From Adiantum capillus-veneris (lineage: Eukaryota > Streptophyta > Polypodiopsida > Polypodiales > Pteridaceae), in assembly GCA_014529385.2 (NCBI GenBank), contig CM043953.1, forward strand, positions 115,105,549 to 115,163,048: a DNA stretch of 57,500 nt, in the 5' to 3' direction. The notes beneath the pieces are model-generated. The model searched no databases. It was not told the origin of the DNA and saw only the letters and a program-made list of their open reading frames with translations. The translations under genes and the position numbers were made by a program. Shown here piece after piece: positions 1 through 9,708 of the stretch. The stretch's first letter is position 1. Every line of letters starts with the position of its first letter.

Positions 1-110
1 CTGATTCAGCTAGATGCCAAGAGCACATGGATACAGCCACGTAGAGGTTGGTGGGCACGAAGATGTCTTTTTATTGAGAGCATCTTCTCCAACTCGCAGA
101 GGATGGATTT

Positions 111-446
111 GTGATCAGACTTGCTTATATAGACACTCATTTATCCCATGGGATACGATGTGCTATTGATCAGATGCTCACATCATCGCATCAATTAGTG
201 ATTGAGACTTGCAGATTTGAGAGAGTACTAGTAGAGACCAGGATTTGCCATATAGAGCCAGAGACAGAGTTACATCACATATGTCATCAGCTAGTATCTT
301 ATGAGATACAAGACCACTTTCATTGTCTATTTAGAGAGGGATTTGTCAGATATCAAGATCAAAGATGCCTCGGGTTTTTTTTGCTAGAGTTGTGCAGACA
401 CAGGGAGAGGCTCTTGAGGCGATCAAGTAGTGGGAGACATTCATAG
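111..446 (+). pseudogene. Possible C-terminal fragment of a LINE-like reverse transcriptase
   Basis: This is an open stretch of about 111 codons. Its middle reads like the Cys/His tail found at the end of some non-LTR retrotransposon polymerases. The pieces seen are a Ser-His-x-Leu-x-Ile-Glu-Thr-x-Arg motif, then Arg-Ile-Cys, then a Glu-Leu-His-His and Cys-His pair, then a Tyr-Glu-Ile near an aromatic-rich end. In the family this segment is thought to bind zinc and RNA. No reverse transcriptase core or endonuclease is visible upstream, because the window begins here. The usual second Cys of the first CxxC pair is missing, which fits decay. The similarity is from memory of the family pattern and is weak. 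It could also be a chance ORF. Confidence 0.3.
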
Positions 447-1088
447 ATTGCATTATTTAGGCTAAATTGGGAAGCCATGGTAGTGGATGGCTTGTCTTAA
501 CATGTGTAAATATATAGAAGTGTGCAGCAACAACCACTATCACATTTGTACCAATAAAGACTACCACATTTTTGCACGATCGTGTAGTGTTGTCAAAACT
601 TAAAGAAGGTCTGTGAAGATTACCATGTCCTAAAAGGTCATATGTTGTCTAAAGCGGCCCAAATCTTGACTTATACTAATTGTGTAGTAAGAGTGAATCA
701 TCTCCTCCTATAATTCAACAAAAATGCCAAAAGTTAGAAAGGTGTAAACATTGAGTTCATGTGTGGAACATGTATATAGTGGGCCTTCCATATAAAAAAC
801 ATATAGAAAATGAAAGAAAAACTAGGTGTCTACAATGAGCCTCAATATCTTTGACAATAGGCGGATTCATATCCAAGGCACCTCACATATACCATGTGGA
901 TGTAAGCATGTAGCTTGGGGAATCACACTCTCTCTCTCATCAAACTAGTGAAGTCATGGCACATTCATCAACCATGAAGCGGCACCCGAGCAATCATTCC
1001 CTCCAAAGACATAATTGCTTGAGCGAACAACATGTTGGATACCAAACCATTCAAGCTAGGTAGGAAACACCACGAGCATTACAATGTG

Positions 1089-1140
<52 letters not shown>

Positions 1141-3368
1141 GCTTGCTATGAAAGCAAAAGATGGCATGGAGTGAAGAACAAAGCTATATCTTCAAGAAAA
1201 GAAGGAGTATTGAGATAATCTTCATTTGTTTTCAAATATGTGGGCAAAAATACATTAACTATGTACCACATAGATAAATATCTTTTTATTGATGATTACC
1301 TAGACTTCTATTCCAAATTTAGAAAGTTTATATTTTCTATTATGTTATATAAAAACGTTGGCCACATTTTTGCACGATCACTATTTATAAACTTTGATGT
1401 TCTAAAGTTAGGAATATCTAACCTTAAATGTTTTGTATTGTTTATGTTGACCCATGCAAAGAAAATTGCACGTTCATTCTCAAAGAAACATTGGGCAGCT
1501 TACATTATAGTAGGGACTAGGGTGAGTTCATTCATTCTGAAATAATTCTTGGTCTTCATGGAAGAGGCAATGTTGCTTGGGCATAAAGGAATCCTTCAAT
1601 GAATTAATGAGTCTTTGTTGAGTTCTTGTTCTCCTTCTTGTTTTATGAAGCTTTTTTGTTAGAAAGTTTTGGTTTTGGTAGATCCTTTTAAGTAGAGATG
1701 AGACTATAATAGAGATGAGACATCTTGACCATTGCTTTAAAAAACTGATGTCATTATTTTAAGTATTGTTGAAATTCGGGTCAAATGTTCAAGCACACTA
1801 TTGATGGCAGCTTAAATGATTTTCCATCGAAGTTTGTGATTGTTTTATAAGTGTTTTATAAGCGCATAGAAATATACGACTCACGAGTTTCTTGATATAA
1901 TTGCTTACAAGCAACTCGTGAAGAACCACATAAAGCATCCCATGTTGCTTTTGCTACGAGTAAAGACTAATACAATCAATAAAGTGTCATCAATGCTTTT
2001 GTCTATGATCCCCAAGGTCATATCATTGTTAAATTGCCACAGTGTGCCCTCATTTAGTGCTCCCTTGTATATAGATGCCTTTGACAATATTTCACAAACC
2101 ATTTTCATTAAATGAAACCTTATTTTTACCTGCCATATATGAAAGTTAAAACCATCAAACATTTTTCTCGCAATTTAAAGGCTCAATGACAAGGTCTTGC
2201 CACTTGTGATGACAAAGGTAGTACTAACATTGGTATAATCTTGTATAATAAGAGGCACTATTTAAAACCCCCTTTTAAACTTTAGGGAAACTCTTGAAAG
2301 AGAGCTAATGCAATAAAATCTTTCATGTAAGGGTTTCTCAATGACCAATTGCTTACTATAAGGCTGGATTCTTTTTCTAATTGTATATTTAAAACGTACA
2401 CTGTATCAACTATTTGGCATGGTAACTTCGCCAGACTACTGATTTGCTTCTTGAAGTATTGTCAAGTAAGTGAATCAGATGCGGCATTAGAAGAAATGCT
2501 TTAAGCTTAGTGCTGACTGCTTTATTTTGAATACATAAGAGGCTTTGATTAATCAAATACTTTTTTTACACACAAAACCTTTTGATTAAATTTTAAATAA
2601 ACTATTGAAATGAAAAAGAGAATTAACCAAGTCAATTAAGGGCCATTTATAAAAGAACAAGCTTTTCTTGAGCCCTTTGTGACAACATAATTGAGGTCTC
2701 CCAAGCCAAATAATTTGTTTTTTCGGAGGAGCCTACTAAAATACATAGAAGATGACATGCATTTAGGCAATTGTTGTAACTTAAAGAAAAAGGCCATTGA
2801 GGGAGTCTACTAGTACCTATACATGTGTGGGCAAATGAGAATACTTTCTTTTTGTGGACCACACAGACCTTTTTGAATGGATACAAGAAACACTCCTAGC
2901 ATATTGCTCCAAGAAGGAGATCCTAGCAATCGTGTTGATTGCTAGCAATCCTGGCAATGGATTTAAAAACATTCCTAGAAATGGTATTAATTGCAATAGA
3001 AACATCTCCAGATTAACTCTGAGAGACAAGATATCAATAAATCCACAATACTTCTAACTTTGAAATTTTTTTCCTTAACAAATTTCTTTGAAATGATAAG
3101 CTTGTACACTATACTTGAGAGACAAGACAAAAATTCACTCCATTGCTCTAGGATAATTGACTGTAGGCAAAAAAGTAAAAAGGATTCCAACTCCATCAAA
3201 GCCACGGGAGGGCAATACAAGGTTGCATTGTAATTTTAGGACATGGCCTATATTACGGAGGCCCAAATTCAGACAATGCCATGTGCCACATGGAGGAGGT
3301 TCAAAGCGAGGTTTGTTGAAATTCCTGAGTGGAAATATGGGATCAGGCGGTGAACTGCTACGATCAAA
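447..3368. other. Non-coding stretch, no gene recognised
   Basis: This is AT-rich DNA with only short, unrelated open frames on both strands. None shows a domain, a good start context or splice-bounded continuity. The only clear structure is the (CT)n run at 1091-1137. Confidence 0.45.
1091..1137. repeat. (CT)n microsatellite
   Basis: An uninterrupted CT dinucleotide run of about 23 units. Confidence 0.95.
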
Positions 3369-3370
3369 GC

Positions 3371-3457
3371 TCTCTCTCTCTCTATGCAGAAATCAGTGTA
3401 GAGCTCTCTCTCTCTCTCTCTATTGAAGTGCCGTCGTTAAAATTCTATTCTTCTTCT

Positions 3458-3540
<83 letters not shown>

Positions 3541-3596
3541 TGAACTTTTGAACTGCTGCTGTGACTGCTCTCTCTTTGTTGAAGTGTCGGGCCTAG

Positions 3597-3642
<46 letters not shown>
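3371..3642. repeat. Compound (CT)n-(AT)n-(CT)n microsatellite cluster
   Basis: Four CT runs (about 3371-3383, 3403-3421, 3462-3494 and 3599-3642) flank a pure AT run at about 3494-3539. A 204-codon open frame crosses the cluster only because Ser-Leu and Tyr-Ile dipeptide repeats contain no stops, so I do not treat it as a gene. Confidence 0.92.
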
Positions 3643-3645
<3 letters not shown>

Positions 3646-4064
3646 CCAGATGGAGGTTGGTCCCCCTTCGTGCAACGGTGCTCTTAGAGTGGGACGCTCA
3701 GTGGTCACTGGTCACACGGTCCTTCTAGTCGAGTGGGAGAGGGAAAAGATGGAAGAGGAGCCAAAGGGTGCATATGTTTCCACGTACCTTCCGAAAGTCC
3801 TCTCCAAAGAGACACTGAGATTGGAGAAGCCTCGCAAGGTTAATTATGAGGCCTACACCACTCGTTGCCACCAAAAACTTCTAGCTCCCATCGAGTTCCA
3901 CTTTAGTGAAGCCTATGTCACATGTCCGCCTGGACGTGTGTGAGACTGAGGTGGCAAAAAGTGGTTCATCGAAGAATGTGTCCGTTGCTGTGCGAAATCA
4001 CCCGAGGCAAACCCCTCGCCCATCCCCGCTTCATGGCGGACATGCTCAAAAGAGGCGGTGGAAA

Positions 4065-4135
4065 GGGCATTGCTAGGATTCGAGCCAACAATATCGCACG
4101 TCAAAGGCAAACGTTTCACCAGTTGGGCTGCGCCC
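4065..4135 (-). mobile_element. tRNA-derived SINE head or pseudo-tRNA
   Basis: On the minus strand a 71-nt segment has tRNA layout. It starts GGGCG and ends TGCCC, which can pair as an acceptor stem if one G-U pair is allowed. An A-box-like CAGCCCAACTGGTG lies near the 5' end, and a B-box GGCTCGAATCC lies at 4086-4076. The T stem has mismatches and no clean anticodon stem is visible, so it is not a working tRNA gene. The best reading is the head of a tRNA-derived SINE with RNA polymerase III promoter boxes. The 3' limit of the element was not found. Confidence 0.5.
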
Positions 4136-4947
4136 ATTCGACGAATGTCCAAGTCAAAAAATAGAATTTTAATTGTTATCCGGCGCCAAGTGTGACAAGG
4201 AACGAGCCCAATTCTACATATCAGGGGCCCTGTCCGGCGTCTCCGTCTCACAGGGCCTCATATGCCTTTCACCAATATAGATCCACCCTACAACTCGCCA
4301 CCCACTACAAGATCTATAACCACTAGCATCCGGGTTGATGTCCTACTGTGTCATGTCCCTCTAACTGTTGCTCGCAAGCTTTCTCTCCCTTGGCTCAAAA
4401 TGAAATTGTATAGGATTGGCTCTTTGGTAAGAGCGAACATGATGCATGTTGCGTGAATTCGTCATAAAAAAGGGGCTCTAAATTGGTGGCAACACTTGAA
4501 AACAGATTATATGAAGCTCAAGGTGACTTGGCGCCCAACATTTTGATTTATGATTACTTGCCTTAAACTCAAAACACAGCGAGCGTACGTCTTAGAGGTT
4601 GGGGATCGAGATGGAGGCTAAGGAAGTGTCAATAGGCCTAGCTTGTGATCACTCTTCACTTCCCTTTCAAGTACTCGAGCAATTAGCATCTCTCTTCTTT
4701 CTTATGCAGCTAGTTGAACAGACACAGAAAATCTCAACCTGCTTGCAACTCGGACTTGTGAAAGTCAAAAGGTGAGAGTGGTCTAGCTGTACCCATCATG
4801 ACTCTCAAATACCTGTTTCATTCATACTCAGGATGATCTTCTCATCTCCAGCTTTTGCTTTAGATTCAAAAAACTTTATTTGAATGCATTAGGATTTGGC
4901 TCTATTCTTTCTACAGCTATCTAATAGCTTCTGTTTTGTAGTAAAAA
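4136..4947. other. Intergenic stretch upstream of the SAM-domain gene
   Basis: No gene, RNA or repeat is recognised. The last 100 bases are T-rich and end TTTTGTAG just before the SAM-domain ATG, so they could be a 5' UTR or an intron end. Confidence 0.3.
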
Positions 4948-6247
4948 ATGGAGTTTGATAGCGTCGAGAGCATCTGCAATTGGAGTTCACTTCAAGTGGC
5001 CAACTTTGCTAGTCAGCTACTAGGTACAGACATGTACAGCAAGCCTTTGAAAATGCACAATGTCAATGGACAAACTTTGGTCAGCCTGCAACTGGAGGAT
5101 TGGAAGCAATTCGGAATACAACAACTATCTCACAGAGCTGCATGGTTGGGTGCAAGGAAAGATGAATCTTCATCCAGAGAAGGTCAGCATGCTTCGCCGT
5201 TTCTCCATGGAATCAACAAATAAAGCTTGAAACCAGCAGTTAATGAAGCCAGAGGATACACAAAGAACCCTCAATACAAAGAAGTTCACACAACAAAGTG
5301 ACATACAAATAGCACTTGAAGCCAAGGAGCAAAAGAAGGTACCTGCAAAAGCTATTTTGAAGGAGAGCTATAGATCTCAAGCAAAGATATGCAATGACAA
5401 TATTAAAGACATGCGAAAATGGTTCGATAATGGTGCTGGAAGATTTTCAAGGGAGGAGTTTCTTAGTGGAAACTTAAAGAAAAATCCAGAGTTGAGGGCT
5501 GCCATAGTTGAAGTAATAGAGATGAGGAAAGGGGAACTCACATCAGTATTCAAAGATGGGAAGGAATGTGCTTGGAGCATGGAGGAGCTATTTTCCAAGG
5601 TACTCACGCAAAGAAACTACATGAAAAAAACACAGCCAGTAGAGAAAGGGTCCTCATCAAATATAGCCAAAAGTTTGCTTTTGCATTCACATCATGAAGA
5701 AGTCTACGTTCCAACCATAGAAGAAAGAAGCAGTGCAACTCAATTTAAAATGACAACATCAATGGAGGACATGATTCTTCCGATCCCAGCAAAAGATGCT
5801 TCTTTTCTCTGCGTCGCCATGTTTGGTAGTTCCTTCTTCATTCCGGAGCAAGTGATCCAATTTCGCCAAGATAGGCTGGCAGCTAGAGGCGCAACAATAG
5901 AGTACACATGCCTTAAGGATTGGATGAAGGAATGGTTGGCTTCGGAGGCGGTGCTTTTGTTCAAAAAATCTTAACAGGTCCTTATGAAATGTGGGAGGTT
6001 GAAGTTACTGACTTGGCCATTGGTATTGGTATGAGTACTTTGTTGCTTCCGGGAACAAGGAGAGTGGCAAGTTCTGTAAGAGTGGTAAGTGAATAGCTTA
6101 TTTTCTACTCCAGATTTGCAAAACAATGCTGATGCAAAAAGCGCTGATTGTAAAGTGGTGTGCAGGGGATGGCCTTGCCTCTAGGAACCTCAAGAGAGGT
6201 GTCAAATGAGGAAAACTCTTGTGTAAATTTGATCTTGATATACATAT
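4948..6247 (+). pseudogene. SAM-domain protein gene, broken or with unresolved introns
   Basis: The first frame (4948-5223, 91 residues) opens with a sterile alpha motif pattern over residues 11-62: Trp, then VANFASQLLG, Tyr, VNGQTLVSL, then a Gly-Ile step and Arg. SAM domains mediate protein-protein or RNA binding. Near the end of the domain the frame shifts: the sequence beginning with a His-Gly-Trp continues in another frame. After a TGA at 5228-5230 that frame runs into a 243-codon frame (5243-5974) rich in charged helices, with no domain I recognise. A second shift near 5945 leads to a Gly-rich segment (GFGGGAFVQKILTGPYEMW). This ends at a GTAAGT donor (6085-6090), with a TGCAG acceptor near 6165 and a final exon ending in a TGA near 6247. 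Two frame breaks and one stop suggest a pseudogene. Small introns not resolved here are the alternative. Confidence 0.5.
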
Positions 6248-6993
6248 GAACCATCGTTTTCAAAGATGCTGCCACTAGATGGCCTCCAAGATTTAAAACA
6301 TAGGTATAGGAAATAATCTACATTTCCTATACACCACCGCATCAAATTCACCTTTCTACAGAACATCATAGGGCACGTGGATAGACAATTCTATCCACCA
6401 ATGACAACCAAGCAGGTACAAACATCATTAGTGTCTCCTTGGCTCCAAGAGCCTATCAACAGTAAAAGCTAGAGCTCCTCCGCATGTGCACCATGCCTTG
6501 GGGCATGCTTTATCAACAGTTGTAAGGTATATGGAAAAGTTGGAGGTCGGCCTTGCCTCCTAGAACCAGTCGAGCCATCTTGCTCCAAAGTCTGGCTCAC
6601 AATGCAAGAAGGAAACATACTCTTGTCCCATTTTTGAGTTTCACGAAGGCCAACAACCTTTGACTCGTTAGCCACCCCATCCTCTAGAGACTGAATAAGT
6701 CCTCTAAGTCCTGCCAAGGAAGTAAGAGCCATCAGTGAGCTTGGTGCTGATAAAGAACTTTATCAAGAGTATTATTAAAATGCAACTCTCTACAAGTCCC
6801 TAATGAAGTTGAAGGTAGATTTAAAGTAAAAGAAAGAACATTTGTAGTCACCGCATCGGACTCCAAATTTGAAGTTTACTTCTTCAGACAGTTTCTCCGT
6901 ATACATGATGCTACACAATACCAAATACCCCCTCCTTGCTTCAATTATGCTTCTTTTTAGATCTCAAGTTTTCTTTAGAGAATGCGGATAGAG

Positions 6994-6997
<4 letters not shown>

Positions 6998-7036
<39 letters not shown>
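6998..7036. repeat. (GA)n microsatellite
   Basis: An uninterrupted GA run of about 19 units. Confidence 0.93.
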
Positions 7037-7039
<3 letters not shown>

Positions 7040-7544
7040 CCACACACCAACTAGGGTCCCAATACCCTCTCAATGGCCCCCCATCCCGTTACCAGGATGG
7101 TAATAATTTTTCATTGCATAAAGTGAACATACACCCTTTGATTCTTGATGCATGACTACTACTTGACTTGAGACTAGGGAGATGATACTGCCTTGATACC
7201 TCTTCAATAAATGGGCCTTTGGGGCTGATCTGATGTACCTACGATAGACCTTTGCTGTGGGCTACCTATGACCACCAATGGAGAGTGGTTAGGAGGCCAA
7301 CAAAACGTCTCAGATGTGAAGACCACCTTGGCTGAAAACTGTCCACACAAAAACGCAGTAGATTTGGGGTTCTCTGACACCCTCTGACCACCACGATAGT
7401 CGGCAAAAATTGGCTGAAACTTGCAGCAAATTGGAACCACCTCCTAGAGCCAAGGGAGGGGCTGAGTGGGAGAGGATAACTGGCTGAAAAATGCAGCAAT
7501 GGGCTGGGGCTGGATTGGGGCAGCAGAAGGCCTCAATAGGTGCA

Positions 7545-7710
7545 GATGTCGACGACGAGGTATTGATAAGTCTATGACGACGACGACAACGACGACGAGG
7601 TTCTGTGGATCCTTATGCCGAGACAAGGCACAAGGGTTACTGGGTGCTGGGGTACTGTGTTGACGAAGGTAACGACGATGACGACGATGTCAACGACGAC
7701 GATGACGCTA
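7545..7710. repeat. Degenerate (ACG)n/(GAC)n trinucleotide tract
   Basis: Clusters of GAC, ACG and GAT triplets occur at 7549-7600 and 7667-7709, separated by unique sequence. Confidence 0.6.
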
Positions 7711-8116
7711 AGGTTGAATGCCGGGATCTGCTAGCGGTGTTGATGGCAAGGGGTCTGCAACCACGACGAGGCTAGGCTGCGGTTCTGCTGGCGCTTCAAC
7801 TTGAAGTGCTGGCTGTTTTGCCGGAAAATCGCTGACCATCTAGGGCTGAAAACGCTGATGGAGAGGCTGAGAAACACTGGCTGATCCGGGCTGGAAACGC
7901 CAAGGAGATGAGGCTGAAAATGCTGGCTATCTTCTCTTCCGTTTCTGTTGATCCTAGTGTCCAATGGGCTGCCTACATAGGAGGCACAGGCTGGGTCGAG
8001 TAGGGACATAAATCAGTGAGATCTAACAGAATCCGACATCAGTAAGATCCGGTGTGGATCTAGATGCGATTGCCGAGAGACCATGGTCTGAGATCTCGAT
8101 GGATTTTATGTGATAT

Positions 8117-8590
8117 TGTAGCAGGCTACAGTGTCACTTTCACAGGACAGTTAGTTTACAGTTGGTCTTTGGTCTGGTCGGTTCACACTAGACGAACGGG
8201 ATAGATTTAGATGATGTTCTTTATGAGCCGTTGGTGGCTCTTGACGATTGTACATATGAGTAGTCGTTTTGGGCTAGGGGGATTATCTTGTACGTAGGCG
8301 TCTAGAGTGAGTCTATTCACAGAGCACATCTTCACCATCCCTGCACATCTGAGCCTCGACACCCCATTGTACCTGTGAGTCCTGGGCTGGAGCTGAGTAT
8401 GCTGCCACGCCAGAGTCTGTATCAGTCTTTGAGATAGTCGAGTCATATGTTCTGGTCTGGTGTTGTGACTTTGTGAGCTCTGTTGATGTCTATTGTTTCC
8501 TTTCTGTTCAGTTTGTTTGAGTGAGATTGTCACGCACATTGCACTGAGGACCACCCACTGTAGAGAGCATGACACATTATCCGCGCTACA
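8117..8590 (+). repeat. Left LTR of the non-autonomous element
   Basis: 474 bp, closely matching 11818-12393. It lacks roughly 90 bases present in the right LTR after the shared CACACTAGACG, and also one copy of a 13-base duplication. Terminal hexamers TGTAGC and GCTACA are inverted repeats. Confidence 0.88.
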
Positions 8591-8603
8591 AGTGCTCTCA
8601 TTT

Positions 8604-8631
8604 TGGCGATCACGGTGGGACCCGAACCCAC
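8604..8631 (+). promoter_or_regulatory. Primer binding site, unusually long tRNA complement
   Basis: The 28 bases starting TGGCGATCACG are the exact complement of a well-formed tRNA 3' end: CCA, a G discriminator, a 7-nt acceptor strand, a perfect 5-bp T stem (GTGGG/CCCAC) and a 7-nt T loop. The match would be to a tRNA beginning GATCACG. tRNA-Arg is a guess from use of tRNA-Arg by related plant elements. Most plant LTR elements use only 10-18 bases. Confidence 0.75.
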
Positions 8632-8749
8632 AATCTCACTCCTTCCCTTTGCTTTCTTCTTCTCTTTGCTTGTGAGTGCCTTGAAAATACCATTAACCCC
8701 TCACCTAACCTAACCCTGATGAATTGTTGCCGTAACGGTCTTTCTATAA

Positions 8750-8895
8750 CCACGTGGGGAAGATTGGCTATGCCATTTCCTTTTCCTCTTCAATCGCACC
8801 CTCTTCAATAGCAGGTCTTGCGTTCAACTCCTCGGCTTGATCTTTATGATCTCTGAGTAGTTTCCTGCATGTTAAAACTCTCTTCTTCTTCCTCT
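8750..8895 (+). mobile_element. SINE-like segment, copy 1
   Basis: This segment aligns along its length with the minus-strand copy at 26970-27115. Shared words include AGATT, ATGCCATTTCC, CAGGTCTTG, GTTCAACTC, GATCTTTA, AGTTTCC and GTTAAAA, followed by a TTC-rich tail. GCGTTCAACTC resembles a B box and GGGGAAGATTGG may be an A box. This suggests a short pol III-derived family. It lies inside the leader of the LTR element, so either it inserted there or the leader captured it. Confidence 0.5.
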
Positions 8896-8934
8896 ACCAC
8901 CCTCTGTTTTCACCCCTAGCCCTCCCCTTTCCCT

Positions 8935-9430
8935 CGCCCTAACTTATCCCCTATTCCCTCGCCACTCGCCCTCTCCCATTCCCTCGCCCCTCGCCCCTAG
9001 CCCTTCCCCTTGCCCTCGCCCTCGCCCTCGCCCCCCTTATCCCCTATAGCCCTCGCTACCCTTATCCCCTATACCCTCGCCCTCGCCCCTATAGCCTCGC
9101 CCTTTCCCATTCCCTCGCCTCTCGCCCTTGTTCCCCCTCGCCCTCGCCTCTAGCCCCCTAGCCTCTCGCCTTGTCCCTTCCCTCGCCCTAGCCCACCCTT
9201 CCTCCTCACCCTCGCCCTAGCCCACCCTTCCCCCTCGCCCTCGCCCTAGCCCTCCCCTTCCCCTCGCCCTCGACCCTCCACCTCGCCCTCACCTAACCCC
9301 TTGCCCTCGCCTCTGGCCCTTTCCCTCCCCTCGCCCTCGACCCTCCACCTTGCCCTCACCTAACCCCTCGCCCTCGTCCCTAAAGCCCCTCAAGTCCCTC
9401 GCCGTCCTCAGCCCTCGCCCTCCCAGCACC
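8935..9430. repeat. C-rich degenerate (CCCTCG)n minisatellite in the element leader
   Basis: About 500 bases are built from CCCTCG, CCCTAG and CCCCT words with almost no G runs on the plus strand. The cleanest part is at about 9013-9036. The minus strand carries GGGCGAGGG repeats, able to form G-quadruplexes. A 70-codon ORF here is only repeat translation. Confidence 0.8.
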
Positions 9431-9708
9431 CTCGCCTCCTGGCTGCTGCGCCAAAGGCAATCAAAATTAAAAAAAAACCAAAGACCAGAAAAGCACATTA
9501 AAAAAAAAAAGAAAACATCTAGAAAGCGAAAGCTTACTTACCTGGCTTTAGCTTCAATTTGAACGTAAATCAGCCTCCAACTTCTTCATATCAGAAGCGC
9601 CAAGCGTACTCCTGACTCCAACCTCTTCCCATAGCTAGGGTGCCTCCCAAGCTCCGTCACCTTGCTACCCAAGTTTCTCAGTGGAAGTCCTTGGCACAGT
9701 TTATAAAG

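Larger units (their letters stand above)
6248..8111. other. Non-coding stretch with simple repeats
   Basis: No credible gene is seen. The segment holds a (GA)n run (6998-7036) and a stretch rich in ACG/GAC trinucleotides (about 7545-7710). Repeated 'ctggctgaaaa'-like words at about 7480-7920 suggest old degenerate minisatellite DNA. Confidence 0.4.

Noticed and set aside
3329-3943. A 204-codon ORF across the CT/AT microsatellites
   Set aside because: Its length comes from dipeptide repeats without stops. The flanks show no domain and no conserved start.
4065-4135. A functional tRNA gene
   Set aside because: The T stem has mismatches and no clear anticodon arm can be drawn.
8690-9300. Interstitial telomere repeats (CCCTAA-like words)
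   Set aside because: Only scattered CCTAACC words occur. There is no run of the plant telomere heptamer, and the array unit is CCCTCG.
9289-9562. ORFs on both strands in the C-rich leader, with Arg/Gly- or Pro/Ser-rich products
   Set aside because: They are translations of the CCCTCG-type repeat and share no family.
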